A DNA stretch of 64,000 nucleotides from Rhynchopus euleeides (GCA_963210315.1 OY723305.1:992001-1056000); one strand, 5' to 3'. Positions 13,886 to 26,657 are shown, numbered from the stretch's first letter. The notes: generated by a model from the sequence alone, not told the origin. A program made the numbers and translations.

Positions 13886-13888
13886 CAT

Positions 13889-15043
13889 ATATTTTTTTTG
13901 ATTCATGCATTTTTGCCACAACTCGCCTTTCGACACACTCCTGACCCTTCCCCAAACACAAGGCTTGGGAAATAGGCATCTGTGGGGTGGGGGGGGGGGG
14001 GGTTGCCTCCAATAACGAAAAGCGCCAATCAGGAAAAGGGGGAGGGAGGTCTCGTCTCGCAACACAACAAAGCGGCGAGCAGAAATGCAGATCAGCAGTT
14101 GGTTGGTATTGACACAAGGTGGGGGAGGAGAAGGTGGAAATGAGAGAGAGGCATAGAGGCGGGAAGACGGGATGTCCGAATCTCTCCCTCCTCCCATCCC
14201 CTCTCCAATAAGAAAAAAAATGCAGTGATTGGTGGGGTGGAGGGAGCTGCTTTGTCGGTTTGAATCGTGGCTAAAGAAAATGAAGCAAAAAAAAACACAC
14301 ACAGCTTCGCCACATCTCATCCAAATGACATTTTTTTTTTGGTTGGGGGACCAGAGGGTGAGGCAGATGGGAATAGGAGGAGGAGGGGTGAGTCGATGAT
14401 CAATGGTTGTAAAAGCGTGCCATCAAGACAACACAACGCACACAGTCGGGATACCAATGGACGGGTAGTGGGGGGGGGGGTGGAGGTGAGATGGGAGGGA
14501 CGAGAGAGAGAGGGGGGGGGGGGGGAAATAAGGTGATGTGATAACCTTCAATCCTCCCCCTCCCCCCCTTTCGCCCACCTCTCCCGGAAGGAGGGACACA
14601 CACACACACACAAAACACCAGCTGTCGGCCCGAAGTGAAGGAGGGGGGGTTTGATGAAGGAGTGGGGGCGGGGGGGGAGTGAGCGGTGATGGAGGAAGAG
14701 AGGGAGGGGGGGGGTGGCTTTGGGGGGGGGGGGGGGGGGTGTGGTTATTTTTTTGAGACAGCCAGCCCCTTTATCCTCTATCCTTCTTCCCCCCACCCCC
14801 ATTTAGGCGCAGAAACACCCCTCTGCGAAACGCACGGGGAGGGGGGGGGGGGGGAGGAGGGGGCGGAGGGAGTCAGCGTGCGGTGGGCAGGGAGGACACG
14901 TGTCAATCCATCCCAAAAAAAACCACCGCACCTCTGATAATCCCCACACTACTCCACCACCCCCTCCCCCCCCCCCCCCAAAGTGGTTTTAGAGCGTTAC
15001 GGAGCTAACACGCCCCCCCCCTCCCCACACACACACACACACA
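13889..15043. other. Noncoding G-tract and CA-repeat stretch
   Basis: Contains long G tracts (the longest around 14720-14738 and 14840-14854), two CA runs (about 14593-14611 and 15026-15044) and GA-rich sequence. No gene seen. Confidence 0.55.
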
Positions 15044-15397
15044 CCCTCAAGACTCTTGGAGCGGCCTGACTATTTAGTGTCTTTGTCGCAGCAAGGGGGC
15101 GATATATACCGCTTTTTTATTGATTTCACGTGTCAGTGTTTGACTTTTTCGCAACTTCATTTCTTCCTTTTCTCCCTCTCCAACCCCACCCGTGACACCA
15201 CCAGGGTTTAGCTAGCCCTGGTCCGATTATCCCCGGTTCTTCGCTGAAGAGACGCGGCCGGGGGGAGGGGTACGAAGAGTACGCGTCGAAACCGGTGTCA
15301 CGTCGTGTTGGGGAATCCTTCGGGAGTGCGATACTGAAGGGGAGGTGCTACTGCCCGTGCAGGGCGACACCGCCTTAAAACTTTATAACCACACACA
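15044..15397 (+). repeat. Left 353-bp direct repeat
   Basis: Begins at CCCTCAAGACTCTT and ends in a CA-rich run. It contains a pyrimidine stretch (about 15160-15200) and several short potential stems: CAGGG...CCCTG around 15204-15222, GTAC...GTAC around 15270-15282, and a nested GGTG/CACC plus GCCC/GGGC stem at 15344-15371. These suggest that a structured transcript is possible. Confidence 0.75.
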
Positions 15398-15841
15398 AAC
15401 CCTCTATTCCCCCAGGCCTGATGAGCAATCCCCCCTGCCTCATGTTGTGACTTCCTTTCTACCTTGCACAAAACATCCCATTTGCCCCTTTTCTTCCTTC
15501 GAAAGTGTTGTGACTACCCCCCCTTCCCCACCCCTCGGGAGTGCCACTCCTCTGGTGGTTAAAAGTGACCCGCCGTTGTGCCTTCGGCATCTGTTGCGTG
15601 TGCCGTCGTATGCTTCCTATGCACTAGTTATAGCTATCCGGGGGCGGTCTGCTGTCGCACCAGTGGGCTGCCCCACCTCTGCACCCTCGGTTTTTAAGAT
15701 GTTCACCACAGCGGAGAATGATCCCCTTCTCTGTGGCGATCGAGCCAAGCTGGACGAGGTTCGCCTTCGGGCGAAGGTCATGTGGGCGGACAAAAGGTGC
15801 CTGCTCCTGAGACTCATCAGCAACCTGTTTCTTCCTTCAAG

Positions 15842-16196
15842 CCCTCAAGACTCTTGAAGCGGCCTGACTATTTAGTGTCTTCGTCGCAGCAAGGGGGCGA
15901 TGTATACCACCCTTTTTATTGATTTCACGTGTCAGTGTTTGACTTTTTCGCAACTTCATTTCTTCCTTTTCTCCCTCTCCAACCCCACCCGTGACACCAC
16001 CAGGGTTTAGCTAGCCCTGGTCCGATTATCCCCGGTTCTTCGCTGAAGAGACGCGGCCGGGGGGAGGGGTACGAAGAGTACGCGTCGAAACCGGTGTCAC
16101 GTCGTGTTGGGGAATCCTTCGGGAGTGCGATACTGAAGGGGAGGTGCTACTGCCCGTGCAGGGCGACACCGCCTTAAAACTTTATAACCACACACA
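15842..16196 (+). repeat. Right 353-bp direct repeat
   Basis: Second copy of 15044-15397, differing by a few substitutions and a 1-bp offset. The near-identity indicates a recent duplication or gene conversion. Confidence 0.75.
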
Positions 16197-16713
16197 CACA
16201 CACATAACACTAACTGCAAATGAGCACGCACGCATGGCAAAAAAACAAGTATCTGCACTTTACCCCATACACTCCTTTCGCGTTATGGCAGAGCGCCCTG
16301 TCCAACAGATTACTTTTCACTTTGAACAAATTTGAAGATGCTGTGCGGCAGCCCCATTGAGAGGGGGGGGGGGGGGAGAGAGAGAGAGATGCCGCTGGTT
16401 CGGGGGAGTGGAGGGGGGGGGGGGTCATATGTAATTTCCTCTTTTGCATCTTTGGAAGAGAAACCTGAAGGCAACAAAAAAAAAACCCCCCCCCTCGAGA
16501 GCCGTGAGGAGGGGTTGGTGCGGTAGTGGATATAGGAGAGCCTGAAGTGCAAATCAACGGTGAATAACCAACAAAAGAAAAAAAAATCAGATCGGGCACA
16601 ACGCTGTTTATTATTCTGCACAATCGACACGTGAGCATTTCCTTTGAGTCCGAATTGGCTTTTTCCTTGCAAGGTGGGGGTGCCGTGGGAGGAGGGTGTG
16701 TGGGTATGTTTTG

Positions 16714-16761
<48 letters not shown>

Positions 16762-19700
16762 AGCACTCTTCGGATGGCAATACCCCTCAGCCAGGAAGGA
16801 TTGATGCCGCCCCTCGTCATCCCGTTGTAGCACATACACACCCACAGGGTGGCACTGGTTGCCTGCCCCTCCGCAGTAGCCGAGAAGCCAGAGCGATAGG
16901 ATCTTTTTTTGAACGATTTGAACGTATTTTTCTTGCATGAACAAAACAAAAAGTAAACCGGCAACTCCCTTTTTTTTGCTGCGACGTAGTGTGGACCGGC
17001 AGTAGCATACTCTGCACAAGGCTCTACCTAATGCAAGACGTGGGCAGTACATAAGTTTTTATATACTACCCCGCACTGGTCACTCTGCAAGGAGAATCAC
17101 TCATGAAATATACATCATGCACACCAGAAGAGCGAAAGTACAATCCGTGATGGATCAATCTGAATCATCGCCATGTCAGAGTGGGAATCACTGAGGAGCG
17201 TCGATGGCAGCTCGCATCTGAGGGTCTGCGCGAAGCGCATCACCCCACCGGAGAGTAACGGTTGAGAAGGGAGAGAGCCCTTTGGCAATGTGTGGCAGAC
17301 CCAGTCCTCCACGAAGAAGGGGGTTTGCGCACGTAGAATTTGAGAGAGAGGCAGGGGGGCTAAGAGAGAGCACTGCACAAACGTCTGGCGCGTCATATGC
17401 TTGGTGCACACAGAGCTGCCAAAGTAAATAGAGAGAGAGAAGGGGGGAAGGAGGAACATCTGGCACCTTGATGCAACAAGGCTGTATTGAGAGCACAGAT
17501 GTCCTCGCTTCGAGAGTATTTTTATGTTGAATTCTTTGTTGGGCGCGCAGCCACAACCCGTCGGGACACTTGTGTCAGGTTCACTGGGTTTTTTTTGGAG
17601 TTTTTCGTCTTCCCCCCCCCCTTTTTGTGGAGCATATCGATGGGATCCCTCGATTGAGAGATGCTCAAATGATCAAATAAAACTGCTGGAAAATCGCATA
17701 ATTCCGAGCGTTCTTCGGTAGAAACACACTGCCCGGCAGCTGCCTTTAAGCAGACCCGAACTACTTTTCATTGATCACAGGACATGACGGTGTCCATCCT
17801 GAAACGCGCGGGGGTATTTTTTTTTCCCGATTCTCTTCTTTTGCTTCACAAAATTCGATTCGACCCGCCACTCATAATTCGGGGGAATATTCTCAAAAGA
17901 AGAGAAATTGCGTGGCGGGGGATCTTCTCCTGGTGGGGGGGTGCAGCAGTCGGGGGTGGATGGGGGAGGAGGGGGCGAATGGGTGGAGGGCGGTAGGTGG
18001 GGTTGTGGGGGGGCAACACAAACAAAGCAGCGGTGAAAGGCCGTCTTTCGGTTGCCTTTTCGTAGGAACACCCCTGCCTCCCCAACCTTCCCTCCACACA
18101 CCCACACACACGTAAATCTCTTGACAGCAGTGTATCGCACACCGAGCACCTGCTCTTGAGAGGATCGCCACTGCCACAAAAATGCACACACACATACAGT
18201 GCACAAATAAAAATAAACGCTCATGACGCAGAACACCGACACCTCCGATATGTTAGGCGAATGCCTGTGTGATGTGTCACAGCTGAAGGCGTATCGGATT
18301 GGCAGTGTTTGTGCGGCTGCCCCAGCTTTGAGGTGTGGGGTAATTCATGAGCGTGTTCTAAAAGCAACATCAAAGGAAGTCGCTTTGGACAACGCGGGTT
18401 TCCCTTTTGGTGAGCATGCGTGTGTGTGTGTGTGTGTGTCTGTGTGACGACGTTTCAAGTGAGCAGACCCGACGCGGATCACTGCCCGCTTGTGTGTGTG
18501 GGTGTGTGGGTGTGTGCGTGCCACCTTGCGGTGTTGTTTGATCTGAGCATATGATCTGGGAGGAGAGTATGGCCGTTCGCAACGAAGGCAATCAACGAGG
18601 CATGTTTTTCTTCCACCCTCTGCAATATACACCAGCCCCGGACAAGCCCCGCCTCGCCCCGCCCGCAGCACCGCCCCGCCCCCTGAGCCGGAGGGGATGG
18701 GAGCAATAGGTATTGGAGAAAGAGATGAGCGGGTTGTCAGCAGCAGAACATAAAAGTGGTCCTTCAAAAGAGGGTCGTGTTCAAATAATGCATCCCGCCG
18801 AGCGGTTGGCTCTGCTGTGTTGTTAACTCACACAACGCAACGCATTATCCATCCATTCATTAGTCTCCGTGTACGGTGTTCCCTTATTTTTTACTTTCAA
18901 GTTTTAGCAACAGTATCAACAAATAAATGCAACAGAAAAATTGCGATGCAGATTGCCACACGGCGTGGGCCCCAGCAGCCACTCCGCGCGGCTGCCTGGG
19001 TTCATGAGTCAGAGTTTGTAGGACTCGGACATTGTGTGGGTGGGGAGCGATCAGCAATTTTGTGTTCGTTTTCGTGTTCATTTTCGTGCAATGGGGGGGG
19101 AGGGGGGAGTGGGGGGGCAGGCTTCGCTCGACGCGTGTCAGCGCGACACACCCAGGGCGCATCCCCGTTCCTCCACCCCCACCCCACCCCACCCCCAGAG
19201 AAAACACCTCACGAATAGTTCAAAAAAAACAATGTCGTACGGGAAGGGAAGCGTCAACGCACACAGAGTAGGTCAAAAGAGCGCCGCCGAAGTACAACCA
19301 TAAATTCACCGAGCTTTTGTAACAGAAACTATTGGACAACATTCAAAACACCTATTAGAGATGGAACTCCTAAAACACATATGCTGCCGCATGGCTCACC
19401 CCGTCTCCTGGCGAAGGTGCCTGTGACCGAGAGGGAGGGCTCCGGTTGCCTGTGGATGCGCCGTGGCGTACAAAAAATTCAGAACTCTCTTTGCAACGCT
19501 TCGCCAGCGCATCCGGTGAAATCCCACAGTAACTTTTAGCACAGAAAAAGCGCGGGGGAGTGGCAATGTAGAGGCGCGGTGAACCGACCCTACCACCTTT
19601 GCTCTTGTGCAGGTCGTGCCCAAGGCCTAGTGAGTGATCAGTTTGGGGTAGAAAGGCAGGGAGGTGAGAACCGGCAGATGGATAATAACAGCTGCAAACC

Positions 19701-20751
19701 CCCCCCCCCCCCCAAACCGGAATCGTTTGATACTTTGGGAGCCACAGCAACCCCTCAGGCAGGTGGCGTACGCAATAGGGACTTATCTGAAAGGCTTTGT
19801 GGACTTCAAGGATGAAGCGTGTCCAAAAGCAAAACTTTTAAAAAATAGACTTATATGAAGGGCATTCGCTCAGACAGAAGAACACACAACACGCCACTCA
19901 ATAATACTCGGGATTGAGGGAGACAGGGGGAGAGGGTGTGCCAGAATTTCGGTTTGGCCCGGATTTTCTGAATCACATGCCCCCTCCCATCCCTTGAATA
20001 AGAAACAGCGGTAAGAAAAAAAATATGGCCAGTCTGACATTGCCACTTTAGACATGAAGAGAGAGAGAGAGAGAGAGAAATAGCACACCCGTCACGATTC
20101 CCCCGGATATGTTTAGAAAGGCAGGATTGTGGGAAGACGTCGAGCAGGATACAAAAACACTCCAGAAGACAGGCATCTTCTTACCCGCACGCAGGGGAAA
20201 GAAAGGCGATAAGAATAAATGCGTGCGGGGAAAGAGGGTGTCTAGGCAATGACCCTGCCAATTGACCTTCAATACCCGAAAGAAGTATCATAAAGCAGCC
20301 GTGGTTCGTGCAGGAAAATTCGTTGGAGAATACAGAGAGAGATGCACGAGAAGGGCTTAGGTGTCGTTGTTCGCACAAAACACACAAGAAGACATATCTG
20401 CCTGCGGAGTGCGCTGTGTGAAAACCCACCGAGCACACCCGTCGTTTTGCACCCCCGCCTGGCAACAAAAAGCCCCCCCTTTTTTTCGCTCTCCAGAACT
20501 AAAGGTTCCGCACATCCGTAACCCTCAGACGTGACCTGTTTCTAAAGCAGAAAACAACCGCAGTAGACGGAGGAAGAGTCTCTGATCTGAGAGAAAGGTA
20601 ATCCGACCCGTTCTCAGAGATCCGTTCACTGTTGAAGCTCCGGGGAATATGAGGAGGGTGTGGAGTGCCTTCTGAAAGTTCTATCATGAAATGTGAGTGA
20701 GAACACAAGCTGTTTCCCAGCCCATTTTTGTAACGTTTGTCCTTTCTATAG
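16197..20751. other. Noncoding, simple-repeat-rich stretch
   Basis: Contains a GA dinucleotide run (16717-16759), a TG run (18419-18445), a shorter GA run (20060-20080), a TTTGAACG pair at 16908-16926, and G and C tracts. The 280-codon minus frame at 16210-17052 reads through the GA repeat and is rejected. No RNA gene recognised. Confidence 0.5.
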
Positions 20752-21387
20752 TCACCACACCAGACAAGCTGCCCGAGGTGAATCAATGCACAAAGGAAGG
20801 GTGTGGATGCCTGTCAGTGGCCTGGTGCACAGGAGGAGGGGGGGAAGCACCACGGCTTCGTTATCCTCCTGTCGAGTGACACCCCTCCGCTGCTTGTGCA
20901 GCGGGGAGTGGGTTGCGAGCTGAGTGTGGGGATGGGGCGCGCCGGAACGACCCCTTCTCTGGCTGCAGGCCAACGGCACGACGACCTTGACGCCCGCCTC
21001 AGCCGGAAGAGGTATCAGGGGCATGACGGCGGCCCGCCCTTTTCGTTCCTCCCGGAGGGAACGGATATCAACGCGGCGAGCAGCCGCTCCTCGATATTTT
21101 TTGCGGCGGGGGTCTTGGTGTTTAGGGAAGGCACAGGATAGGGGATGATCGGGGCAGGTAGGACCTTCCATGATGGAGGAGGGTCGCCAGTGGAGGAGGC
21201 GGCGGGCACTGATTCCCGCTCCCATACTCAGAGCAGGGACAGGTGCGCCGACACACTCAGCCAAGCCGAAGCTGGCCTTGATCGACCCCCAAGGGAGGGG
21301 CAGGCGAGGCCCTCGGCGAGGCAGGTCACCCGCAGCCGTCGACAGTGACCCACACCGGAGGGGAAGTCGGTGGCGGCCGGGGAACAC
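20752..21387 (-). other. GC-rich island with overlapping open frames, no recognised product
   Basis: About 640 bp of GC-rich, non-repetitive sequence, open over 211 codons in one minus frame. A second minus frame (21015-21209) gives a more protein-like stretch with the block PAAKNIEERLLAALISVPSG before a stop. Several plus frames are open too. The composition resembles the verified genes at 28 and 54 kb more than its surroundings, so a small exon or a decayed gene is possible, but I cannot choose a frame or name a product. Confidence 0.2.
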
Positions 21388-21494
21388 ACACTAGCCGGTC
21401 GGGTCGGAACCAATCAGTCCGGACGGAGGCGACCAGCGGAACGGTCTCTGGCAACAAGACCGACCTGGCCGCAGGCAAGCGCACGAGCGGTATT

Positions 21495-21647
21495 TTTTGT
21501 TTGTGCGCACGAGCGGCAGTGTGTTGTGGCCCCTGTGAAGGGCGTTGCTGTGATAAAAGTGGTTTTGTGTTGCTCACTCAAAACACACTGCGCGCGGGTA
21601 CGCTCCCACTGACTCTTTCGCTGTGACAAGCAAGCTTGTTTGGGCAA
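21495..21647 (-). repeat. 153-bp segment, also present inverted inside pogo copy 1
   Basis: The reverse complement of this segment appears without visible mismatch at 44153-44305, inside the pogo-type transposon. The sister transposon (47415-49077) lacks it, so the transposon copy is an insertion or capture. The segment contains the inverted motif CAAGCTTGCTTG near one end. Whether it is a small mobile unit or a piece of local sequence picked up by the transposon is undecided. Confidence 0.8.
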
Positions 21648-22633
21648 TAGAGTGGGGGAGATGAGCAAAAAAAGAAAATAAACGCCAGGATCAGTTTGTC
21701 AGATCACAGCTCATCACTACATCGGGTGACGGTGATGTGTGTTGTGCTTGCCCCCCTATTTTTTTTTGAATTTTGTTGTGCTCACGAGAGAGATGCAGCA
21801 CTCACGATCGATGGATACTCTTCACCCCTTGCACCGACACAATGCAATAGTTTTGTGAAGAATAATATTTCTTGGACGCCACGCAACTTTTTTTCACGCA
21901 CGCCCGGTTACGGTAATCACTTTTTTCTCACGCTTTTTTCTTTTTTCTCACGATTTTTTTCTTTTTTTTCACGCTTTTTTTGGCGTGAAAAAAAAGTCCG
22001 TACAGTGATTTTCTGGAAGGGACCTGCGGCTGATTTTGTGAATGCACAAATCAGGCCTGAGCGGGTCTGCAGGTCACCAGGTCGGCTGCGGGGTGGGTTG
22101 GTGCGGTGGGTTCATCGGCCACGCTATCCAGCTCCCCCCGACCTCTGCCCAGAGCCAGAAGCGCAGCACCCCGCGGCGTGAGAAGTACGATCACCGCAAG
22201 CAGATAGACCTTTTAGAAGTGTATGCTGCATACCGTGTCGCACAGCAGGTCATGGTTCTTCACGGTGAACCACAGGTCAACCAGCAGAACCAGGGATCCC
22301 CAGGAAGACGAAGCTGTCGAGGGCAAATCAGAACGATATGAGGTGTGACTCGCCGTTCTTGAGGGCGGAATACCCCAGACTTGGCGCTCTGGACGACATC
22401 CCCTGTGGAGTCGATCTCAGTCAGGAGGTGGTACAGCCTGGAACCTCTGTATATTGGTGTTCTCAGACATACTCACATGAGCAACCTCAAAAATGGGGCA
22501 CAGTTTTTCGTTTTCACGGTAATAAAGCGATTTTACGGTTTTTTCTCACGGCGTGAAGAGAAAAAACGACCAAAAGGCGGTTTTGGCGTTCAAAAGTTGC
22601 GTATTGTGCAAGAAAAACATGTCATCACCTTGA
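21648..22633. other. Noncoding stretch with TTTTTTCACG repeats
   Basis: Around 21885-21990 and 22500-22560 there are repeated blocks of T tracts followed by TCACG and CACGGTAAT. They partly mirror each other as GGCGTGAAAAAAAAG and CTTTTTTTGGCGTG, and look like the arms of an unidentified foldback element. The 100-codon plus frame at 22042-22341 has no recognisable motif. Confidence 0.35.
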
Positions 22634-22733
22634 AAAGTACGGTAAAATCGACTCGGTTGGGGTTCGACGGCCACTCGGGGCCTTCGGCCCCTCGTGGCCG
22701 TCTCACCCCACCTCGTCGATTTTACCGTACTTT
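22634..22733. repeat. 100-bp near-perfect foldback (hairpin)
   Basis: Outer arms AAAGTACGGTAAAATCGAC and GTCGATTTTACCGTACTTT are perfect complements. Inside are the complementary blocks GACGGCCAC / GTGGCCGTC and GGGGCC / GGCCCC around a TTC loop, so nearly the full 100 bp can pair. Such a structure could be a foldback MITE, a precursor of a small RNA, or a cruciform. No flanking target duplication is evident. Confidence 0.75.
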
Positions 22734-22759
22734 GTTTTCACGGTAATAAATAGTTATTT

Positions 22760-23038
22760 CTGTTGTGGCCACGCATCCCATGGCCCCTTCAGTCTCCTGG
22801 ACAACAAAGCCAGCATCGCTATGCAACTCCTGTTCACCACACAGGAGATGAACCCATATGCCCAGCCTGCTATCCTGTGCTCAACCCAACAGGACAACCT
22901 CGATCCAACCAAGACTCCCCACCTACCCCGTCTGTGTATCAGGGCCAGATATGTCGGTGAATCGAAAGGTCGAATTGCACATATATCTTGTTTACTGCGG
23001 ACGATTGGAAGTACCCATCTCGGCAGCCGATTCCAGTG
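22760..23038 (+). other. Possible decayed coding segment
   Basis: A plus-strand frame open for about 90 codons in unremarkable composition. The translation includes SLLDNKASIAMQLLFTTQEM and later RLCIRARYVGESKGRIAH, ending at a stop at about 23036-23038. The residue mix looks like globular protein rather than translated repeat. I recognise no family; it may be a fragment of a retroelement polyprotein or an orphan exon. Confidence 0.2.
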
Positions 23039-24643
23039 ACGGGGAGGGAAATGGGGTGGGGTGGGGAAGGCAACACAGGGTGCCGGAGGGTGGGGGGGGC
23101 AGCGCTGCCCCACCCTCAGCCAGGCATCTGCCCACCTCAGAACACAGCTCACTTGCCTTTAAATGAAGCGGTGAATCGGGAGTGAAGGGGGGGGGGGGCT
23201 CAAAAACTTCAGGCTTTGGTCGGGGTCATTTTCTTCCTCACACAAGGCCCCTCATTTGGAAGGGGGGGGGGATAATGAAAACAAGCAATGCCAACAGGTG
23301 GGGGGGGGGGGTAGTGGGTAGGTCGTGGGATGTGTGGGGGGGGGGGGAGGTCAGTTCAAAGACAAACCAGCAATACCAACAGGTGGGTGGGGGGTGGGGG
23401 GGCTACAGGGGGTGGGTGGCTTTGATATTGATACCAAGAGAGAGAGAGTAGAGAAGAGAAGAGAAGAGAGAGAGAGAGAAAATAAAGAAAAATATGTGCC
23501 CCGTTGATGTATCCTGTGAAGTGACGGTCAGTGACAAATTAGCTGCCGAAAGACATTATTACCTTTGTTGTAACGCAGACCTTTGTGGCACCCAGTCTGA
23601 TGAAGTGGCGTGCGATTAGTGGGGAGGTCGCAGAAGAATAAATTCAGCTGGAAAAAAAAGGCACATGTGGAGTAAAAATATAACCCAAAACGGCACAAAT
23701 TGGGGCGGCTAACTTTCTCACAGCACACACACAAGAAGGGGGGGGGGGCAGCTTTGGCATTCCTAACGCCTAAGTGGATATCTGTTGAAACAAATGCATG
23801 CATAGTACTGTCCGTGGGGGTGGGGGGAGGGGGAAGGGGCTGGGACCAACCGCCAAGAGCAGATCGCGTGAAAACCATATATTTTTGTTTTGTTTTGGGG
23901 GGGGGGGGCAAGGCCGGACGGATCTGACTCAAAAGAAAAAGTAAAGGTGAGGCGTTTTTTGTTTGTGCGCCAAACCCGAAAAAAATAAAGGAAGAAATGT
24001 CAAGTGGGGGTGGGGGGCGGGGACGGGGATGGGGCGCACAGAGTCGCGGGAGGAAGTTTTTTTTTAAGTGAAAGGACTTATTTGAGCTGAGAGGTAAAGG
24101 AATGCTTGAGGGTGGGGAGAGGAGATGGAGAGAGAGAGAGAGAGATGTAAGGAAAGAGGTGCCAGCCATTTCGAGAGGCACAGTGAAACAGAACGGGGAT
24201 GGAAAAGGGAAGGTTGGGGGGGTGGGGGAGAAAAGATGGGGTAACATAGGTATCGGGTGTGGGTGGGGATCAGGAGGGGAACGCTCGCAAAACACGAGAC
24301 ACATACACATTTCGATGAAGAAAATATAAGAGGGGTGTGTGTGTGTGTGTTGTGGAAGTGCCTCGCTCTTCGAGCGCCACAAAAAAATGAACCGGCTCGA
24401 ACAACATGAAATAATAAATGGCGCTCTGGGGGGGGGGGGGGTGTGTGGGCGCGACACTGACACAAGGCTAACACTGAGCGAAGTTTTTCCAAAAGAAAAT
24501 AATAATAAAAATAGAGGCGGAGTGCGGTGCCTCCCAACAAGGCACAACAGGCGGTTTGAAACCAGTGATGGAGAGGGAGAGAGAGTGGGAGGATGACTGT
24601 TTTGACAAACTCAAAGTATTGTCAGGTGAAAAAAATGAGGAAT

Positions 24644-24799
24644 GGGGGAGGGAGGGAGGGAGGGAGGGAGGGAGGGAGGGAGGGAGGGAGGGAGGGAGGG
24701 AGGGAGGGAGGGAGGGAGGGAGGGAGGGAGGGAGGGAGGGAGGGAGGGAGGGAGGGAGGGAGGGAGGGAGGGAGGGAGGGAGGGAGGGAGGGAGGGAGG
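24644..24799 (+). repeat. (GGGA)n microsatellite, about 38 copies
   Basis: About 155 bp of uninterrupted GGGA tetranucleotide on the plus strand. It is one of the longest pure microsatellites here and could adopt a triplex or G-quadruplex form. Copy number may be affected by assembly. Confidence 0.95.
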
Positions 24800-26657
24800 A
24801 AGGGGGGGAAGATGGTCAAACGCAGAAAAAGTCGGGAAGAAAAAAGAAGAGTGTGGGGGGTGGGGGTGGGCTGAAGCCTGCCGTTGAATTCAATGATGGG
24901 TACAAAAGAACAGGATCTTCGGAACTGGCATTCAGAGAGGGGTGGGGGGGGGGGGGGGGTGGGGGGTGGATTGTTTTATCTGAAGTGATATTTTTGTTGC
25001 CGGATATTTTCTTGCCCTCCCCCCCCCCCCCTTTCGTTTCTTCTGGAAAAAAATCAAACGCAAACCGCGAAAAAAGAAAAGGCTGATGGCAAGCCAAAGA
25101 CGCCATTTGTATTCTCGCGATTTGAAGTTCTTTTCTTTTTCCTGCTTGCCTCTGTGCTCCAGGCAGGCCCATTAGCGAGAGAGGGGTCCGCCATACTCAC
25201 GATGATCACGGGGGGGGGGGGGGTTTGAACGATTTGAACGATTGTTATTTTTTTTGATATCGGCCATCCCCCAAACGAGGCTCGATCTGTCCCAATGACA
25301 CCCCAGCCCCTGCAAGCAGGAGAGATAGGGGGGTTACCATATCACATATATTTTTTTGGTGAGGGGGGGTTCCGCACACGTTGAACAGTTTTGCGGAGAG
25401 GGGAGGTATCTTCAATTTTTGAACAAAAGAGACGATCCGTTTGTTGGGAGGGTAGAATCACTGATATGAAAAGGGCGACAGATTCAGAAAAAGAGATCAA
25501 GCGCAGGAGGGGGGGCGGGAATATCGGGGCTGTGAAAGACAAGTTCCATCAGGACGGAAAGCTGAAGGTCTGGGGAAGAAGAGGGGAGGGGCGATGAAAG
25601 GCGAAGGGATAGAGAGGGTGGGTGGGGATGGGGGGTAGGGGGGGGGGGGGGGGGGTAGAGACGTCAACTAAGAAATACCAGCGGTGAGGATTCCCCCTCT
25701 CCCCCCCCCCCCACGCCAAATCGACATGGGGAGGGGGAAAGGCGTAGCATCCGCGCAAACAGAGTATTCGGGAATTTCTAAAGAGTGTTGATTTTTTTTT
25801 GGCATCGACACCTGGCGGCCTGATGCGGGAGAAGACCAGTGCCATGGCGTGGCACAAAAGTGAAGGAAACGATTTTTTTTGAACGGGTTTATTTTTTTGG
25901 TTGTTGTCCCGGGCTCCAGTCTCCTGGTATGCTTATTGATTTGCCTCTTTGACGTCAAGTTTTTCTCGGCAGCGCCCGCAACATTGGCTTAGACAGGCCA
26001 ATCAGAGCGCCATGGGGATGGATAAACGGGGCATGGCATAGGCTACCGTGCGGAAGGAAAATGAGACAGAACGAGATAACGGAAAATGTGAAAAACATCG
26101 TCACGCAGGGCATCCAACCAAACATTTTTTTCCCCCTTGAGCCACGTGCTGGGCTCAATAAACATGGGGAGGCCTCCCTTTCCTCCCAGCCGAAACGGTG
26201 CCAGCGTGTAGCACCACAACGCCACCCATCGAGTGGCAGTTTGGAGTGGCAATGGACCCACTATTTGTTTTTTTTGTGAAAAGATAGCTTTGTTCTGTCG
26301 CTGCGTATTTGCGATAGGGCTAGCTCTCCCTGCTGACAGCCAAAAATAGTGTTTTCTTGGCGCGCGTGAAGAAGCCCCACCTAACCCACCCTATCTGCAA
26401 ATCACCCTATCTTGGCTTCAGTTCTGCCACAATAAAAGAAGAAGAAAATACAGTACACCCACGCTGACAACGCGCCTTCGCATTGGTAATCACCCACGCT
26501 GAAATGTGCACCCTGGAGGATGCGCCATATAATTTTGAATGATGACCCATTGTTGGTGTGACCAAGGCCTTAGCCTCCGCCCTGGATTCACCCTGACCGG
26601 CATTTTTCGCGTATATTTGTATTCGTCCCCCCTTCAGGGGGGAAGTGATGGGGGCTC

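Larger units (their letters stand above)
15044..16196 (+). mobile_element. Short element with 353-bp terminal direct repeats (TRIM-like)
   Basis: Two nearly identical direct repeats (15044-15397 and 15842-16196) enclose about 445 bp. The layout resembles a terminal-repeat retrotransposon in miniature, but I find no convincing primer-binding site, polypurine tract or target duplication, and a simple segmental duplication is possible. One frame of 170 codons (15345-15857) starts in the left repeat and crosses the interior; its last third (GDRAKLDEVRLRAKVMWADK) looks protein-like but matches no family I know. Confidence 0.4.

Noticed and set aside
16210..17052. 280-codon minus-strand frame
   Set aside because: Contains a Ser-Leu run from the GA microsatellite and Pro runs from G tracts; no motif.
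23528..24547. 339-codon minus-strand frame
   Set aside because: Pro/Ser/His-rich translation of simple repeats; no conserved block.
24556..25086. Frames of REGG or PSLP repeats
   Set aside because: They are translations of the GGGA microsatellite.
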